Assembly (NCBI RefSeq): GCF_900618535.1
Contig: NZ_UYJA01000001.1
Span: forward strand, 124,001-188,000
From: Pseudomonas bubulae
Lineage (GTDB): Bacteria > Pseudomonadota > Gammaproteobacteria > Pseudomonadales > Pseudomonadaceae
DNA length: 64,000 bases
Direction of reading: 5' to 3'
Both the position numbers and the translations under genes were made by a program. Below are positions 16,755-25,666 of the stretch, piece by piece; the first letter of the stretch is position 1; the number at the start of each line of letters is the position of its first letter. The notes under the pieces were generated by a model. The model was not told the origin of the DNA. It made no database searches and saw only the letters and a list, made by a program, of their open reading frames with translations.

Positions 16755-18772
16755 ACATGCTCACGACGTTAGGGCTTTCTATCGAGTCGCCTCTCGCTGT
16801 TCCTGGGGCATCGAATTACCGTCCAGAGAGCTGGCCTCCGCCACCTGATTGGCCGGTCGTAATTGATGCACAGGGCAAAGTAATAAGCCGTTGGGGCGAT
16901 CCAATTTGGAGGCTTGATCCATGGGCCAAGAAGGCACTGACGCTGAATTTTGGTGATGGGCCAGTCAAAAAGTCAGCGGCGCCAATCAGCTCAAAGAACG
17001 CAAATTTACTTCGAATCATCACTGGCTGGTGGCTATATGGGCCGTATGGCGCTCGTGGCTGTAGATCCCTTAAGACGCGTTTCGACCAGATGCGGCGGCT
17101 GTTTGTTCTTTGCGAAGAGTCAGGAATACTTGCCAGCGAATTAAGCCACTTTCCACGCGTATGTGAGCGGATCCCTACCTTTCTTAATACCTCAAGAAAA
17201 ACCGAGTTTCTGACGTTAATGCATGAGCTTTACGCGTCCAGGGATGCCGTAGGGTTTACGTTGCTGGATTCAGGCTCCCTGACCCGTCTGGCTGCGCTTT
17301 TTCCAACTCACTACACAGCTCAAACACCGTACATCCCTCCGCGTATTTGGCGCTATCAAATCACCCGGTTGCGAGAGTGCCTTGATGACTTCCTGTCCCA
17401 TCGAGAACAGGTTGAAGCTTGTTATCGGTTCTGCTTCGCGGCCTACGAACATAACCAGAGGGTTTCGGAGAGAACGGCGTGCGTAAATGCCCCGCCTTTT
17501 AGCGGCCATAAAAATCAGCTTTCGGGCTTTAAAACGGGGCTTCGTTTTCTCGGCGCGTTTGCAGATACCGCGAAACGCTTCGGCATCTTTGAGCTACTTG
17601 AACGTTGGGTAGGTCGAAGTGGCGACTTGCAAGTAACAGCGCTGACTAGCTATCTGAGACTGGTCAACGGCGCGGGATTAGCTTACATCCTTAACTTCAG
17701 TCTCATGCGGGTCGAGGAGGCATGGAATCTTCGAGCAGGGTGCCTTGACATAGAGCACGACAAGAGCTTCGGCGACATTTTTTTGTTACGTGGGCAGACG
17801 ACAAAAACGCTCTCTGATAGCGACGCCGTTTGGGTCACATCCCCATCTGTGACAGTCGCAGTGAAGGCGATGGAGGTTATTTCTCTGTTTCGCTCACTAC
17901 ACGCACCTCACGAAGTCGCGAGAGTTCTCACCGGGCGTTACTTGACCGATTTTTCTTACGAGCCTTGGAGTTCGTTGCGCAATAAAGGTAATCACTCACT
18001 GAGGCCGAGCATTCAGTCATATTCCGATCTTTTGGTGAAATACGGGAAGCTTTTTGACTTAGAGCGTTTGCGTATCACGCCTGAGGATTTGAAATTGGCC
18101 CGGCTAGCTACCCCTTCATTGCCCGAGGAGTATCAAGTGGGTGCTGTATGGCCGTTGGCCTGGCATCAGTTGCGTAGAACTGGGGCAGTGAACATGCAAG
18201 CTTCCGGGCTTGTAAGTGATGCTTCGCTTCAGTACCAGCTCAAGCACGCCACACGAGCGATGAGCCTTTACTACGGACAAAATCACTCACGGATACGCCT
18301 AGAGGAGAAGGCTCACACTCTGTACGTTCGCACAATGTACGAGACGCTTGGAAGAGAGTTACAGCAGCTTACGAGTGAGCGTTTTGTCAGTCCCCATGGA
18401 GACAAACGAAAGGCTGAGATCGTTCGGCTGATTTCGCCAGAGGATGCGAAGAAGATGATTGGTTTGGCAAAGAAAGGCACGATCGCCTGTCGCTCGATAA
18501 TTCTTGGCGTTTGCTCTAGTCGCGAGCCTTGTCCGTACGGTGGAATTGACAACATTGCCCATTGCGGGGGCGGTGATTCAGTGGATGCAAAACCTTGCCC
18601 TGATGTGCTGTATGACTCAGAACGATTGGGCGTGGTAGATGATCTTGAATATGTACTCAAAGAGCGGCTTGCTACTGCTCAGGATGGGAGTCCGCTAATG
18701 GAATCGTTGATGGCTCAACAGCGAAGCGTAGAGAGCTTCCGTCGTGTCGTAGGGAGCGCAAATGGACGTTGA
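16751..18772 (+). CDS. Large tyrosine recombinase, third of the trio
   Basis: 673 residues. The long N-terminal region is unrecognised. The integrase domain is in the second half: FSLMRVEEAWNLR (Arg), WHQLRRTGAVNM (His-x2-Arg) and LKHATRAMSLYYG (His and Tyr). The C-terminal Cys/His-rich segment (CRSIILGVCSSREPCPYGG) suggests zinc binding, as in the second protein. The start ATG overlaps the upstream TGA. The length and Cys-rich tail resemble the large integrases of Gamma-Mobile-Trio or Tn554-like systems; the assignment is tentative. Confidence 0.78.
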   Translation: MNMLTTLGLSIESPLAVPGASNYRPESWPPPPDWPVVIDAQGKVISRWGDPIWRLDPWAKKALTLNFGDGPVKKSAAPISSKNANLLRIITGWWLYGPYGARGCRSLKTRFDQMRRLFVLCEESGILASELSHFPRVCERIPTFLNTSRKTEFLTLMHELYASRDAVGFTLLDSGSLTRLAALFPTHYTAQTPYIPPRIWRYQITRLRECLDDFLSHREQVEACYRFCFAAYEHNQRVSERTACVNAPPFSGHKNQLSGFKTGLRFLGAFADTAKRFGIFELLERWVGRSGDLQVTALTSYLRLVNGAGLAYILNFSLMRVEEAWNLRAGCLDIEHDKSFGDIFLLRGQTTKTLSDSDAVWVTSPSVTVAVKAMEVISLFRSLHAPHEVARVLTGRYLTDFSYEPWSSLRNKGNHSLRPSIQSYSDLLVKYGKLFDLERLRITPEDLKLARLATPSLPEEYQVGAVWPLAWHQLRRTGAVNMQASGLVSDASLQYQLKHATRAMSLYYGQNHSRIRLEEKAHTLYVRTMYETLGRELQQLTSERFVSPHGDKRKAEIVRLISPEDAKKMIGLAKKGTIACRSIILGVCSSREPCPYGGIDNIAHCGGGDSVDAKPCPDVLYDSERLGVVDDLEYVLKERLATAQDGSPLMESLMAQQRSVESFRRVVGSANGR

Positions 18773-19208
18773 ACTCCCTACTCGCCGCAGCGCGGCGGAT
18801 CAATATCGTGACGCTTTTGAGCGCCTCAAACTCAATAGGCCACAGCTTCTACCGAAGGGGACACCGGTCACTCAAAACAACGTAGCCAAAGAGGCCGGGA
18901 GCGATCCGTCGGCGCTTAAGAAATCTCGTTTCCCGAGTCTCATCGCAGAGATAAAAACCTACGTGGAACAACATGCGGAGGAACGGCCTCCTTCGTTGAA
19001 CAAGGTAAATCTTCTCGCCCGGCAGAAAAGCCGCGCCCTGCGTGATCGGATTGAGCAAGTTGCCCGGCAGCGTGACCAACTCGCAAGCTTATTGAGCGAA
19101 GCGGATGCGAAAATCCTTGAGCTGTATGACCGTATCGCTGAGCTTGAGCGACAGCTGCCTGCGTCGAATATAATTTCGTTGGATACGCGCGGGCCGAGAA
19201 AGCTTTGA
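18762..19208 (+). CDS. Small HTH/coiled-coil protein at the end of the recombinase operon
   Basis: 148 residues. The first half has a helix-turn-helix-like segment (TQNNVAKEAGSDPSALKKSRFP), and residues about 85-130 form a heptad-like coiled coil (ALRDRIEQVARQRDQLASLL). AGGGAG precedes the ATG, which lies 11 bp inside the end of the third recombinase gene. Small proteins of this kind end Tn554-like (TnpC) and Gamma-Mobile-Trio (GmtX) operons and help recombination. An equivalent role here is inference from position. Confidence 0.68.
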   Translation: MDVELPTRRSAADQYRDAFERLKLNRPQLLPKGTPVTQNNVAKEAGSDPSALKKSRFPSLIAEIKTYVEQHAEERPPSLNKVNLLARQKSRALRDRIEQVARQRDQLASLLSEADAKILELYDRIAELERQLPASNIISLDTRGPRKL

Positions 19209-19673
19209 GATAACAGTGCGCATGCAGCTAGTCACCTGGGTGTAGGGGCTGGCCTATTCCGACCACTCTGCTGCTACCTTGATGCGGTGAGCCGGAAAGA
19301 GATGACCTGCTAGATTGAGGCATCTCAGCCGGCAGCTCCGGGCTAGCTGCTTCCTGTCTACTGGCTGCGATCCGCCGATGGAAACAGGCAGGTAAGGGTC
19401 GATTGCTGCCTGTCATTTACAGCTGCTACAGGGTAAGGATGTCCAGCCAGCGCCTCCAGCACAGTGCCCATGCTTTACAAATACGGTGTACCAGCCAAAA
19501 CCCGCAGGCACGATCATATGCACCCTGGGTACGTACGACCCGCGACTAGCAGCTAGGCGTAGGTTTTTTTGATTGGCAGGCAAATTTCGCGGCAGTTCAT
19601 TGCCATTGCCATGTTTGGCTCCTTTTACGAGCATTTCGTCAGTCCGTCTTGCCCTAAGCATTCGACCGCTATA
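19209..19673. other. Non-coding stretch between the recombinase operon and island umuDC
   Basis: No convincing gene is seen. Reading frames here are short and lack family sequence or ribosome sites. It contains the upstream region of the island umuDC. Short interrupted inverted repeats around CAGGCAG/CTGCCTG (19387-19420) are visible but do not form a clear terminator or attC. Confidence 0.5.
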
Positions 19674-19689
19674 CTGTACATATGAACAG
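19674..19689 (+). promoter_or_regulatory. LexA (SOS) box upstream of island umuDC
   Basis: CTGTACATATGAACAG matches CTGT-N8-ACAG. It sits 18 bp upstream of the island umuD start, nearly the same spacing as at the resident operon, so both should respond to the host LexA. Confidence 0.9.
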
Positions 19690-19707
19690 CTACTTTGGTT
19701 GAATTAT

Positions 19708-20139
19708 ATGTCGATTGATTATCTCGGGCACATTGATACTCCAGGGCAGGCCTTGCCGCTTTACTCGTTTACTGTCCCATCAGGATTTCCTTCACTAGCA
19801 CAGGATCACATCGAACGAGAGATATCGTTAGACGAGCTTCTAGGGCTATGTCTGCCTCAAGTTTTTCTGGCTAGAGCTGGTGGCGATAGCATGAAAGGCG
19901 TCGGGATTTTCGATGGTGATCTAGTCGTAGTAGACCGAGCTATCGAAGCGAAACCTGGCTTAATAGTCATCACCGCGCCAAACAATGAGCCGCTTATCAA
20001 GACGCTTTGCAAAGATGGGGAGCAGCCTCACTCCGAAAACGCTACCTTCGCGCCCAGATATATTTTTGAAAGCGATGAGCTGCTTATCTGGGGAGTGGTT
20101 CTCTACAGCATTCACAGTCACACCCATGCAAGAGCCTAA
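19708..20139 (+). CDS. umuD: Island UmuD/RulA-like protein (S24 peptidase)
   Basis: 143 residues, clearly homologous to the resident UmuD but diverged throughout. The catalytic Ser is in GGDSMKGVG and the Lys in NNEPLIKTL. The putative cleavage site is Ser-Gly (VPSGFPSL) rather than Ala-Gly. The ATG at 19708 gives the family length; the frame is open upstream but crosses the LexA box. The 3' end overlaps umuC by 14 bp. With the island umuC it should give the host a complete SOS polymerase. Confidence 0.92.
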   Translation: MSIDYLGHIDTPGQALPLYSFTVPSGFPSLAQDHIEREISLDELLGLCLPQVFLARAGGDSMKGVGIFDGDLVVVDRAIEAKPGLIVITAPNNEPLIKTLCKDGEQPHSENATFAPRYIFESDELLIWGVVLYSIHSHTHARA

Positions 20140-21406
20140 ACCGTGCTTTGCCCTAGTGGATTGCAACAGCTTTTATGCAAGCTGCGAGCGTGTCTTCCGG
20201 CCCGACTTGGCCCGCGTTCCCATTGTAGTTCTAAGCAATAACGATGGCTGTGTGATTGCTCGTAGCGCCGAAGCAAAGCCATTCATCAAGATGGGCGAGC
20301 CCTACTTTCAGATCAGAGACAAACTCGCGCAGCACGGGATTGTGGCTTTCTCTAGCAACTACGCCCTCTACGGTGATTTGAGCCAGCGAGTGATGACCGT
20401 TATCGACAGTCTGGTTGTAAATTCGATGGCCTACAGCATCGACGAAGCATTTTGTGACCTAAGCGGAATGACTGTGCCATTGGAGCAGTTGGGCCGGCAA
20501 ATACGCTCGAAGGTGCTTCGTTACACCGGCATTCCTGTGGGGGTAGGTATTGCCGGAACCAAGACACTGGCCAAGCTCGCAAACCATGCATCAAAGCGTT
20601 GGCAACTCCAAACCGGTGGTGTCGTAGACATCACTGACTCAGTTCGCCGAGACAAGCTGTTAAAGGCCTGCGACGTCAGCGATGTATGGGGCATCGGTAG
20701 AAAAATGACCGAACATCTTAAGGGAATGGATATCAACACTGCTTGGGACTTGGCCAAGGCCGATCCCTGGACTTTACGTAAGCGGTTCAGTGTATTGGTC
20801 GAGAAAACCGCTAGAGAGCTTCAAGGTGTTCCCTGCCTTGAGATGGACGAGATAGATCCACCGAAGCAGGAAATCTGTTGCAGCCGAATGTTCGGAACCC
20901 GTCTTACTGCTATCGAACCTCTCCGAGAGGCCGTCGCTACGTATTCAGCCAGGGCCTGTGAAAAGCTAAGGGCGCAAAACTCTCTCTGCAAAAAGGTACG
21001 GGTGAGCATACGCACCGGCATGTTCAATCCCGACGAGCCCAAATATGCTCGCGGTGTTATCTGTGAGCTGCCATATCCAACGGACGACACACGGGTCATC
21101 ACAAAGGCTGCGGTCGCGGCCCTGAGCGAGCTGTTCCAGGAGGGATTTAAATTCAGCAAGGCGGAGATACTGCTGATGGATCTGCGGCAGCCTAACGAAT
21201 TCACCGGCGACCTTTTCTCTGTTTCTCAACCTGAAGCAACCGAGAAAGTCATGAGCGTGTTGGATGCAATTAACGGTAGGTGGGGCAGGGGGACACTACG
21301 TGTTGCCAGGGTGCCCTCAGATCCTGCTTGGGGCATGCGCAGGGAGATGATGAGTCAGAGTTTCACTACGCGTGTTGATCAGCTCTGGACGGTGTACTGC
21401 AAGTGA
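20126..21406 (+). CDS. umuC: Island UmuC/RulB-like Y-family DNA polymerase, intact
   Basis: 426 residues, full family length. Catalytic motifs [17 protein letters not shown] and [13 protein letters not shown] (Asp-Glu) are intact. [34 protein letters not shown] (helix-hairpin-helix) and the little-finger region through [14 protein letters not shown] follow. It contains an uninterrupted copy of the island's own target site (TACAGCATCGACGA at 20432). Codon use and divergence from the split copy indicate an old acquisition, not a recent duplication of the resident gene. Confidence 0.94.
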   Translation: MQEPKPCFALVDCNSFYASCERVFRPDLARVPIVVLSNNDGCVIARSAEAKPFIKMGEPYFQIRDKLAQHGIVAFSSNYALYGDLSQRVMTVIDSLVVNSMAYSIDEAFCDLSGMTVPLEQLGRQIRSKVLRYTGIPVGVGIAGTKTLAKLANHASKRWQLQTGGVVDITDSVRRDKLLKACDVSDVWGIGRKMTEHLKGMDINTAWDLAKADPWTLRKRFSVLVEKTARELQGVPCLEMDEIDPPKQEICCSRMFGTRLTAIEPLREAVATYSARACEKLRAQNSLCKKVRVSIRTGMFNPDEPKYARGVICELPYPTDDTRVITKAAVAALSELFQEGFKFSKAEILLMDLRQPNEFTGDLFSVSQPEATEKVMSVLDAINGRWGRGTLRVARVPSDPAWGMRREMMSQSFTTRVDQLWTVYCK

Positions 21407-21433
21407 GGCGACGGTGGCAATGACAAGAACTGA

Positions 21434-21660
21434 ATCGCGACGGGTTCCGTAGACACATCCATGCATCAAAGTGGACTGCCCCCGGCACCGTAGACACCTC
21501 CAGCCTATGCTTGGACTGCCCCCTGCATCATAGACATCTCCAGCCTATGCTTTGAGCATAGGAGGAAGTCTATGAGCACCCAACGATTCACCTCGGAATT
21601 TAAGGCAGAAGCAATCAGGCAAGTCATCGGTAACCGTCCGGCCAAGGCACCTACCGAACT
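21434..21660 (+). pseudogene. IS3-family 5' remnants (two nested ends)
   Basis: Two overlapping copies of an IS3-type terminal sequence (GGACTGCCCCC...TAGACA...TCCAGCCTATGC) precede ATGAGCACCCAACGATT, the start of an OrfA reading MSTQRFTSEFKAEAIRQVIG. The frame stops after about 34 codons, just before the IS66 element. A nearly identical remnant occurs at 39680-39862. Confidence 0.75.
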
Positions 21661-21667
21661 CCAGCAT

Positions 21668-21715
21668 TAAGGGCGATGGTGTCCGCGTATTTTTAAGCGG
21701 ACACCATCGCCCTTA
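21668..21715. repeat. Perfect 19-bp inverted repeat at the IS66 left edge
   Basis: TAAGGGCGATGGTGTCCGC and its exact reverse complement flank a 10-base loop. The right arm runs into the presumed IS66 terminus (AAGCGGACACC). It may be two IS ends head to head, or a strong hairpin blocking read-through into tnpA. Confidence 0.8.
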
Positions 21716-21729
21716 TCGCTAGGACTTTC

Positions 21730-22047
21730 ATGCGCCAACGAAGCTCTTACCCCAAACCATTCAAAGCCCAGGTCGTCCAGGAATGTCTGCAACCCGGAGC
21801 GACGATTTCCAGCGTGGCCATCCATCACGGCATCAACGCTAACGTGATCCGCAAGTGGCTACCTGCTTACCGGGATCAATCGCCTGCAACCTTGCCGGCT
21901 TTTGTTCCAGTAAAAGCGGTACCAAGGCGAGCAACAGAAGAAATGGTCACCATCTCGCTGCCTCTGGGTGATAAATCCATCACCGTAAAGTGGCCAGCCT
22001 CGGATCCGGACGGCTGCGCGTGTTTTATTCGTGGCCTGGCCCAATGA
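21730..22047 (+). CDS. tnpA: IS66 accessory protein TnpA
   Basis: 105 residues. The N-terminal helix-turn-helix is typical of IS66 OrfA (YPKPFKAQVVQECLQ, ISSVAIHHGINANVIRKWL). The C-terminal VTISLPLGDKSITVKWPASD segment is also family-like. Its stop overlaps the tnpB ATG (ATGA). Confidence 0.9.
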   Translation: MRQRSSYPKPFKAQVVQECLQPGATISSVAIHHGINANVIRKWLPAYRDQSPATLPAFVPVKAVPRRATEEMVTISLPLGDKSITVKWPASDPDGCACFIRGLAQ

Positions 22048-22379
22048 TTCGTGTCGATGCCATCTGGCTCGCCACCGAGCCCCTGGACATGCGCGCCGGC
22101 ACTGAGACCGCGTTGGCCAGAGTGGTCGCAGTGTTCGGTGCGGCGAAGCCGCACTGCGCTTACCTCTTCGCCAACCGCCGGGCGAACCGGATGAAAGTCC
22201 TGGTGCACGATGGCGTCGGTATCTGGCTGGCGGCGCGGCGCTTGAACCAAGGTAAGTTTCATTGGCCAGGCATCCATCGTGGGATGGAGGTCGAACTCGA
22301 CCCCGAACAACTCCAGGCGCTGGTGCTTGGATTGCCTTGGCAACGAGTCGGTGCGGGCGGCGCAATTACATTGCTTTAA
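22044..22379 (+). CDS. tnpB: IS66 accessory protein TnpB
   Basis: 111 residues of IS66 Orf2: VDAIWLATEPLDMRAGTETAL, AYLFANRRANRMKVLVHDG and WLAARRLNQGKF are the conserved family segments. It is required with TnpA and TnpC for transposition of IS66 elements. Full length. Confidence 0.92.
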   Translation: MIRVDAIWLATEPLDMRAGTETALARVVAVFGAAKPHCAYLFANRRANRMKVLVHDGVGIWLAARRLNQGKFHWPGIHRGMEVELDPEQLQALVLGLPWQRVGAGGAITLL

Positions 22380-22428
22380 ATGCTCCTTTCAGCTTTAGCA
22401 CTCGGACGGCTTTGGTAAAATCCACGGC

Positions 22429-23955
22429 ATGACTTCCTTGCCCGATCTCGACCAAATGACTCCCGAACAACTGCGCGCACTGGCTGCGCAGTTGATGTCC
22501 AAGGTCGACACCATGGGCCGAAAGATCCATCGTGATGAAACGATCATTGAACAGCTCACTCACGAGATCGCCATCCTCAAACGGCACAAGTTCGCCAAGC
22601 GCAGCGAGCAGATCAGCCCGGCGCAAGGCAGCTTACTTGATGACCTGCTCAATACCGACCTCGAAGCCATCGAGGCCGAGTTAAAAGCCCTTCATCCAGC
22701 GCCCGCAGAGACAGAACCACGCCAGCAACCCAAGCGTGCGCCGCTGCCGCCGCAGTTCCCTCGCACTGTGATCCATCACGAACCGGACAGCACTCAGTGC
22801 GCGTGCGGCTGCCAGCTTCAGCGCATCGGTGAAGATGTCAGCGAAAAGCTGGACTACACGCCGGGCGTGTTCACCGTTGAACATCACGTCCGTGGGAAGT
22901 GGGCCTGCCGGCAGTGCGAAACGTTGATCCAGGCGCCGGTGCCGCCGCAAGTAATCGATAAGGGCATCCCCACGGCGGGCCTGCTGGCCCACGTGATGGT
23001 GGCCAAATTCGCCGATCACCTGCCGCTCTATCGACAGGAAAAGATCTTCGGCCGTGCCGGCCTGGCTATCCCGCGCTCAACACTGGCGCAGTGGGTGGGT
23101 CAAACTGGAGTGCAGCTTCAGCCGCTGGTCGATGCACTGCGCGAAGTGGTGCTGGCCCAGCGCGTGGTTCACGCCGATGAAACGCCGGTACCAATGCTGG
23201 CACCGGGCGAGAAGAAAACCCACCGCGCCTATGTCTGGGCCTACAGCACGACGCCGTTTTCGGCCTTAAAGGCCGTGGTCTACGACTTCAGTCCCAGCCG
23301 TGCTGGCGAACATGCGCGTAACTTTCTGGGCACCTGGAACGGCAAGCTCGTCTGTGATGACTTTGCCGGCTACAAGGCCAGCTTCGAGTTGGGCATCATC
23401 GAAATCGGCTGCATGGCCCATGCGCGCCGCAAGTTCTTCGACCTGCATGTCGCCAATAAAAGCCAATTGGCGGAGCAGGCGCTTCACTCGATTGGCGGGC
23501 TGTACGAAGTCGAGCGACACGCCAAGGAAATGAGCGATGAAGACCGTTGGCGATTACGCCAGGAAACAGCGGTGCCCATCGCCGAAAAACTGCATGAGTG
23601 GATGCTGGCCCAACGCGAACTTGTGCCCGAGGGTTCGGCTACGGCCAAGGCTCTGGATTACAGCCTCAAACGCTGGATAGCGCTGACGCGCTACCTGGAA
23701 GATGGTGCTGTGCCCATCGACAACAATCAAATCGAGAACCTAATCCGGCCGTGGGCTCTTGGCCGCTCGAATTGGTTGTTCGCAGGCTCGCTACGCAGTG
23801 GCAAACGTGCCGCAGCGATCATGAGTTTGATCCAGTCTGCGCGGCTCAATGGGCATGATCCATATGCATACCTGAAGGATGTTCTTACACGCCTGCCGAC
23901 GCAACGGGCGAGTGAGGTTGATCAGTTGTTGCCACATGGGTGGACGCCTACCTAA
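22429..23955 (+). CDS. tnpC: IS66 transposase TnpC
   Basis: 508 residues. The N-terminal leucine-zipper-like region (MTPEQLRALAAQLM) is followed by a Cys-rich zinc motif (CACGCQLQ...CRQCE), then the DDE transposase domain with VVHADETPVP, VCDDFAGYK and NNQIENLIRPWALGR (Asp, Asp, Glu). The length is normal and no frameshift is seen. Confidence 0.94.
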   Translation: MTSLPDLDQMTPEQLRALAAQLMSKVDTMGRKIHRDETIIEQLTHEIAILKRHKFAKRSEQISPAQGSLLDDLLNTDLEAIEAELKALHPAPAETEPRQQPKRAPLPPQFPRTVIHHEPDSTQCACGCQLQRIGEDVSEKLDYTPGVFTVEHHVRGKWACRQCETLIQAPVPPQVIDKGIPTAGLLAHVMVAKFADHLPLYRQEKIFGRAGLAIPRSTLAQWVGQTGVQLQPLVDALREVVLAQRVVHADETPVPMLAPGEKKTHRAYVWAYSTTPFSALKAVVYDFSPSRAGEHARNFLGTWNGKLVCDDFAGYKASFELGIIEIGCMAHARRKFFDLHVANKSQLAEQALHSIGGLYEVERHAKEMSDEDRWRLRQETAVPIAEKLHEWMLAQRELVPEGSATAKALDYSLKRWIALTRYLEDGAVPIDNNQIENLIRPWALGRSNWLFAGSLRSGKRAAAIMSLIQSARLNGHDPYAYLKDVLTRLPTQRASEVDQLLPHGWTPT

Positions 23956-24038
23956 CCACGGAAGTGGATTTAGGTAGGCGCTATTCCGCTAGTTATAGGA
24001 TCCGAGACGGATCAGATCCAATCTAGCGTCCAGCGGAT

Positions 24039-24569
24039 TCAGCTTTGGCAGAATCTTATCCGATTACCGAAAGGGTCATAAACCTCCAGAACCTGCCCCC
24101 ATCCCTGCTGGACAATATCCGGACGACCGTATCCGTACCGTTTGCCAAGTAGCTCATCACGAAGCATTTCGATATTTTGCATCGGAACAAATATCGTCGA
24201 CCCTGGACTGGCATCACCATGATGTTCGGACAAGTGGAGCTGTAACCCGTTTCGATTGATCCCTAAATACAGCGGTAGATCCGCTTCGAATCGGTGCTCA
24301 AACTCGACGCTGAAGCCCAGAAAATCAAAATAAAACTCGCGGGCCTTGGTTTCGTCAAATATTCGCAATATGGGAATTGCTTTGTCGAATGTGACAGCGG
24401 GTTGAGGATTTTCATCCGGAAGCATCGCTGATGCTACGTTCCAGTCCTTATAGCCCAGTTGCTGTGCCACCAGTTCGAGTGCAACGGAGTGCGACACTTC
24501 CTGATTGCGCTTCTCCAACGAAGCACGCAGGCTCTTGGCCATCTGTTTGGCTTTCTGGATTGAAGACAT
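24039..24569 (-). CDS. Glyoxalase/bleomycin-resistance (VOC) protein with N-terminal glyoxalase-related domain
   Basis: 176 residues. Residues about 1-50 are a small helical domain (SVALELVAQQLGYKDWN) found ahead of some VOC proteins. Residues about 55-175 form a single VOC unit: ILRIFDETKAREFYFDFLGF, then YLGINRNGLQLHLSEHHGD and VYDPFGNRIRFCQS. This resembles bleomycin-resistance-like proteins. The start was chosen at MSSIQKAK, preceded by AAGGAGAAAT. It is monocistronic and flanked by IS debris. The N-terminal domain resembles that of the right-end integrase. Confidence 0.82.
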   Translation of the reverse strand: MSSIQKAKQMAKSLRASLEKRNQEVSHSVALELVAQQLGYKDWNVASAMLPDENPQPAVTFDKAIPILRIFDETKAREFYFDFLGFSVEFEHRFEADLPLYLGINRNGLQLHLSEHHGDASPGSTIFVPMQNIEMLRDELLGKRYGYGRPDIVQQGWGQVLEVYDPFGNRIRFCQS

Positions 24570-24749
24570 TATTTCTCCTTGAGTCGAAGCATTTTGGTGC
24601 TCGCCTTGCCAAACCTCGACCATCAAGAGAGATACGATGTGGTTTGTATAAATATGCTTTCATCTTTCCTTTACGGAGCGAGCGGCTGGCAGCATCGGCC
24701 AGCCCTGATCATACACAACCACTAATAAAGGCGAAAGTTTGTGCCAGCA

Positions 24750-24880
24750 GGCCGCGTAAAATCACGCAAGGTGGGTTAACCGGGCGCATACAGTCATCGA
24801 GCGCGGATACTCTGTTGCAGACATCGCCGAGCGCCTCGGAGTCTCAAGCGTAAGTACGTTCAGAGGGCGAACATGTAGTT
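24750..24880 (+). pseudogene. IS3 OrfA internal fragment
   Basis: A short frame reads VIERGYSVADIAERLGVSS, the helix-turn-helix of an IS3 OrfA, with no start and a quick stop. It may belong to the same element as the 5' remnant before the IS66 insertion. Confidence 0.6.
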
Positions 24881-24920
24881 TGGAGTCTCGCTAAGCCCGG
24901 CGGGTGATATTCAGTTCGGC

Positions 24921-25157
24921 ATGACCTACGATGCATCTTGGGTTCGCTCCGCCGCGCTGGATGAGCTGACCAAAGGCATGAAAAGTCCCATGCGGATGGA
25001 GTCCGTGATCAAAACCCCAGAGAGGAGCTTGCGAGTCGAAAAGTCAGGTCGCAACGATCCGTGCCTCTGCGGGAGCGGGAAGAAGTACAAGAAATGTTCC
25101 TTATCCTCACTCCAAGGCCTGGGGCACTTTGTGCCCCATATAGGAGATTTCACTTGA
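24921..25157 (+). CDS. Small SEC-C motif protein (possibly a gene fragment)
   Basis: 78 residues. A canonical SEC-C zinc motif, GRNDPCLCGSGKKYKKC, occupies residues about 44-60. The rest is unrecognised. SEC-C normally sits at the C-terminus of larger proteins such as SecA, so this may be the remaining tail of one. The start codon is uncertain. Confidence 0.55.
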   Translation: MTYDASWVRSAALDELTKGMKSPMRMESVIKTPERSLRVEKSGRNDPCLCGSGKKYKKCSLSSLQGLGHFVPHIGDFT

Positions 25158-25321
25158 GACGTGTCTTTCTCGACTCCCGAGCTATGTCATCCCTACTAAA
25201 TTGCCCTTCCACAAAGGCTGTTTCTAAAAATCACGTCAGATTGACCGTGTGGGAGGACAGTTGAGACTGGACTTCAATCAGTCGCTCGATATCATTGCGC
25301 CACCATACAGGAAGTGGCCAT

Positions 25322-25666
25322 ATGACATCGCTCGCGGTATCTATTCACGGGACTGAGATTCGCAAAAAGGTGCAGAAGGGCCTGAGCGCCAATTTGCTTC
25401 GAGCAATGCAGGTCGCCGGCAGTCGAGATGACGGCAAGCCTAAGAAGCTCAGTCAACAACTACTCTCCGATACGTCCGGAGTAGCTCGCTCCACGATCAG
25501 CAAATACCTGACACAAGAGTCCGAAGCGAATCCAGACTTGGAGACTCTTTGTCGACTCGCGGCCACGCTCAACATCTCACCAGCACTTTTGCTTATGACT
25601 GAGGACGACTGGCTACACCTGGCACATGGGTTACCGGTCGGTACTCGGCGGGGGATCGTGAGTTGA
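25322..25666 (+). CDS. XRE-family helix-turn-helix regulator
   Basis: 114 residues. The HTH lies at about residues 36-95: LSQQLLSDTSGVARSTISKYLTQ, then PDLETLCRLAATLNISPALLLM. AGGAAG precedes the ATG. The stop overlaps the TTG start of the YaaW-like gene (TTGA), so the two are translationally coupled. It could be an autoregulator of this pair. Confidence 0.82.
   Translation: MTSLAVSIHGTEIRKKVQKGLSANLLRAMQVAGSRDDGKPKKLSQQLLSDTSGVARSTISKYLTQESEANPDLETLCRLAATLNISPALLLMTEDDWLHLAHGLPVGTRRGIVS

Larger units (their letters stand above)
21695..23992 (+). mobile_element. IS66-family insertion sequence
   Basis: A complete tnpA-tnpB-tnpC set in IS66 order. The outer edges are approximate: left AAGCGGACACC...CGCC and the reverse of the right edge AGCGGAATAGCGCC are imperfect matches, as expected for IS66 termini. 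No clear 8-bp target duplication was found. All three genes are intact, so it may be the youngest insertion in the island. Confidence 0.82.

Noticed and set aside
19209-19673. Possible integron attC-like site between the recombinase operon and umuDC
   Set aside because: Short inverted repeats exist, but no paired R/L boxes with the usual core could be lined up.
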